Assembly (NCBI GenBank): GCA_002296525.1
Contig: DBIA01000009.1
Coordinates: 52,357-116,356, forward strand
Origin: Candidatus Neomicrothrix sp. UBA814
GTDB taxonomy: Bacteria > Actinomycetota > Acidimicrobiia > Acidimicrobiales > Poriferisodalaceae
Length of the DNA: 64,000 nt
Reading direction: 5' to 3'
Part shown: positions 61,791 to 64,000 of the stretch, one piece after another
How positions within the stretch are numbered: the stretch's first letter is position 1
How the letters are laid out: each line of letters begins with the position of its first letter
Program-made: the position numbers and the translations under genes
The notes under the pieces: model-generated
Databases searched by the model: none
What the model saw: the letters and a program-made list of their open reading frames with translations, nothing else
What the model was told of the DNA's origin: nothing

Positions 61791-62540
61791 GTGACGGGAA
61801 CTATCCCCACGGCAGAAGGTGAGGCTCCTGCGCCCTCGCGAGTCTTAGTTGTCGTGGCTCACCCTGATGACGTCGACTTCGGCACAGCTGGAACTATGGC
61901 CGCTCTGGTGAAAGCTGGGTCTCATGTGTCTTATTGCCTAGTGACAAGTGGCGAAGCGGGTGGCGATGACCTGCCGCTGAATGAAGATGAACTGGCCGCA
62001 TTGCGACAAGAAGAACAGACGGCGGCGGCGTTGGCAGTAGGAGTACAGGATCTGCATTGGCTGAACTACCCCGACGGGCGAGTTGTCAACAGCCTTGACC
62101 TTCGACGTGATATCTCGCGCGTCATTCGAATCGTTCAACCCGATGTGGTTGTGACCCAGCCCACGGAAGCGAATTGGGATCGCATTTACGGATCACACCC
62201 CGACCATCTCGCGACAGCGTGGGCGACGATGGCAGCTGTATATCCCGACGCTCGAAATCCCAGATCTCATCCGGAACTCTTGGCTGAAGGCCACCAGCCG
62301 CACACTGTCAAGCAAGTATGGATGATGTGGATGGCTGCACCGCAGGGAACAATGCTGCACGTTGACATCACCGCTACCTTTGAAGAGAAGGTCAAAGCAT
62401 TGCGATGCCATTCAAGTCAAACTGATCGCATCGAAGGACTAGATGATTTGTTACGAGAATGGGCATCAGGAGTGGCGGCTACAGCGGACATGCCACCCGA
62501 CACCCTCGCCGAAGGATTTCGAGTTATCGACACCGAGTAA
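61791..62540 (+). CDS. LmbE/PIG-L family deacetylase
   Basis: 249 residues from the GTG at 61791, 4 bases after the UPF0182 stop. The zinc motif AHPDD is at 23-27 and the third ligand in SHPDHLATAW. Members remove N-acetyl groups, as in mycothiol (MshB, Mca) or antibiotics. It could be a mycothiol S-conjugate amidase-like enzyme, but the substrate is not determined from the sequence. Confidence 0.87.
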   Translation: MTGTIPTAEGEAPAPSRVLVVVAHPDDVDFGTAGTMAALVKAGSHVSYCLVTSGEAGGDDLPLNEDELAALRQEEQTAAALAVGVQDLHWLNYPDGRVVNSLDLRRDISRVIRIVQPDVVVTQPTEANWDRIYGSHPDHLATAWATMAAVYPDARNPRSHPELLAEGHQPHTVKQVWMMWMAAPQGTMLHVDITATFEEKVKALRCHSSQTDRIEGLDDLLREWASGVAATADMPPDTLAEGFRVIDTE

Positions 62541-62566
62541 GAAACGAACTGTGTGAAGTAGGAAAT

Positions 62567-63862
62567 ATGAGCGACCGACAGTTAATCGATTCGCCTCGCG
62601 CGTGGCTTACAGTCGTTGCGACATTCTTCTCCTCAGGTGTGGCGCTTGGCACCGTGTACAGCTTCGGAGCCTTTTTCCAATCAATGGCAGACGATTTTGG
62701 AACGGGTAAAGGTTCCACGGCCGTCATCTTTGGGCTCACCACCTTCTCGTTCTTTTGGTTGAGCCTCATTACCAGTCGACTCTCAGACCGTTACGGCCCC
62801 AGACCGGTTTTGGCGGCAGGAGCAGTAGCGCTTTTCGTTGGGCTTTGGGCCACAAGCAACGTGAACTCAATAGGTATTGGATATGTCACGTTCGGCGTAG
62901 GTGCAGGCATTGCGGCCGCATGTGCCTATGTCCCGATGGTCGCCCACGTCGGTGGGTGGTTCGAGAAATCCCGGGCAACAGCAGTGGGTATATCAGTTGC
63001 AGGTATCGGGGTCGGGACGTTGGTAATGAACCCATTAGCGGCACGACTCATTGATCTATACAGCTGGCGAACCACCTACCGAATCTTCGCTGTTGTAGGG
63101 TCTCTAATTCTTCTCGTCGGCACTTTCATGATGGCGCGAGCGCCCGGCGAAGCTGGAGCGGCCCCCTCAAGAGTCAGAGAAGCTTTTAGATCTCCGACTT
63201 TCAGAAGGCTGTGGATTGCGGCTCTGTGCTACGCCACTGCCTTATTTATTCCATTTGTTTTCGCAGTTCCGTACGCCAAAGAAAGAGGAATTTCTCCTAT
63301 TGCGGCTGCAACCCTCGTCGGATTACTGGGCGGTTCCAGTGTCTTGTCCCGGATTGGTTTCAGTTGGCTCACCAACCAGTTCGGAACGTTTCGTATATTC
63401 CGGTTCGGTTTCGTGCTCTGCCCAATAGCTTTCACGATTTGGCTTTTGGCCGGCTCTTCGTTCGCAACGCTCGCAATTTTCATGATCATCATGGGAATTG
63501 GATATGGGTCCTTCGTCGCAGTTAGCCCCCTTGTATTAGCCGATTTATTTGGTGTAGTCGGCCTTGGGTCACTTATGGGAATCTTCTACACGGCGTGCGG
63601 TCTAGGGGCCTTAATCGGTCCCCCGATGGCTGGACGAATTATTGACGTTCAAGACAGCTACACCATGCCGATGCTGGTCGGCCTAGGGCTCGGCCTCATA
63701 GCTTTTCTCCTTCTTACGCTGCTTCCAACCACCCCATCAGGCAACATTTCGGTTGCAGAAGTGCAACAGGAAGAAAGTCAGGGAACAGGGAGCGAAGTTG
63801 CGATGGCTATGACGGCGTTCGATGAGGCCTTGATGGAACTAGAAGATTGGCTCGAACCGTAA
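62567..63862 (+). CDS. MFS transporter, monocarboxylate/oxalate-formate type
   Basis: 431 residues from the ATG at 62567 with AGGAAAT upstream; 36 extra codons would overlap the deacetylase gene. Twelve membrane helices; DSPRAWLTVVATFFSSGVALGTVYSFGAFF at the N-terminus, the MFS motif A in SRLSDRYGPRPVLAAG, and later GIGYGSFVAVSPLVLADLFG. This pattern fits the OFA and monocarboxylate families. An acidic C-terminal tail follows. Confidence 0.86.
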   Translation: MSDRQLIDSPRAWLTVVATFFSSGVALGTVYSFGAFFQSMADDFGTGKGSTAVIFGLTTFSFFWLSLITSRLSDRYGPRPVLAAGAVALFVGLWATSNVNSIGIGYVTFGVGAGIAAACAYVPMVAHVGGWFEKSRATAVGISVAGIGVGTLVMNPLAARLIDLYSWRTTYRIFAVVGSLILLVGTFMMARAPGEAGAAPSRVREAFRSPTFRRLWIAALCYATALFIPFVFAVPYAKERGISPIAAATLVGLLGGSSVLSRIGFSWLTNQFGTFRIFRFGFVLCPIAFTIWLLAGSSFATLAIFMIIMGIGYGSFVAVSPLVLADLFGVVGLGSLMGIFYTACGLGALIGPPMAGRIIDVQDSYTMPMLVGLGLGLIAFLLLTLLPTTPSGNISVAEVQQEESQGTGSEVAMAMTAFDEALMELEDWLEP

Positions 63863-63946
63863 ATTTTCGAATGTGTTAGTTCCTTGTTCTTATTGGTTTG
63901 AGGTTGCAGATCCACCAATATGAACGCCATACTGATGACTCTTCGC

Positions 63947-64000
<54 letters not shown>

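Overview
The window looks like a chromosomal stretch of an actinobacterium, most likely a free-living Acidimicrobiia-like lineage; the lineage is an inference from gene content, not from a marker tree. Actinobacterial signatures are three WhiB regulators, an acyl-CoA carboxylase with a small epsilon subunit, a DivIVA-domain protein, a UPF0182 protein, a YlbL-type PDZ/Lon protease, a GlnR-like regulator and a MeaA mutase. Coding density is very high: no gene-free stretch exceeds about 250 bases. Many neighbours overlap by 1 or 4 bases, and a set of genes carries a TANNNT hexamer 5-8 bases before the start codon, as in leaderless transcripts. I found no insertion sequence, prophage, integrase or CRISPR array.

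Layout. 1-3.1 kb (minus): a MerR regulator followed by menF and menD (menaquinone synthesis; menD runs off the left edge). 3.1-12.4 kb: CoA chemistry (acyl-CoA ligase, acyl-CoA carboxylase beta and epsilon subunits, family III CoA-transferase, MeaA-type B12 mutase) together with a 5'-3' exonuclease, a VOC protein and a carotenoid oxygenase. 12.4-17.5 kb: aat, cyclophilin, lysC and asd (aspartate pathway), a MazG-like protein and an exported protein. 17.6-21.9 kb: a PhyH dioxygenase, an SDR / acyl-CoA ligase / zinc-type dehydrogenase operon, and tRNA-Pro. 21.9-28.6 kb: a receiver protein, NfeD, WhiB, selA-selB, FxsA and a NUDIX hydrolase. 28.7-33.4 kb: Mrp and an A-type Fe-S carrier, a thioredoxin-like lipoprotein, an unusually short molybdenum hydroxylase that seems to start at ATC, and RidA. 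33.4-38.5 kb: a nitrogen block (GlnR-like regulator, type I and type II glutamine synthetases, glutamine-dependent NAD synthetase). 38.6-40.6 kb: a three-gene operon with two ferritin-like proteins and a protein I do not recognise. 40.6-45.5 kb: a GDP-mannose 3,5-epimerase homologue, a principal-type sigma factor, tRNA-Sec, two WhiB genes, tatA and surE. 45.7-53.3 kb: NptA and PhoU-like proteins, MFS, a zincin-like protein that lacks its first zinc histidine, an epimerase, HtrA and MoaE. 53.3-63.9 kb: mreB, a substrate-binding lipoprotein, HEAT-repeat and membrane proteins, YlbL, a DivIVA fusion, UPF0182, a LmbE-type deacetylase, MFS, and the 5' part of an initiator tRNA-Met.

How it fits together. 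selA, selB and tRNA-Sec show that the organism inserts selenocysteine, but no selenoprotein gene is visible here. MoaE, Mrp and the A-type carrier would supply the cofactors that the molybdenum hydroxylase needs. The acyl-CoA ligases, carboxylase, MeaA and CoA-transferase point to use of fatty or branched acids through propionyl- or ethylmalonyl-CoA type intermediates. The best candidates for undescribed biology are the ferritin-like operon at 38577-40575 and the compact molybdenum hydroxylase at 31211-32734.
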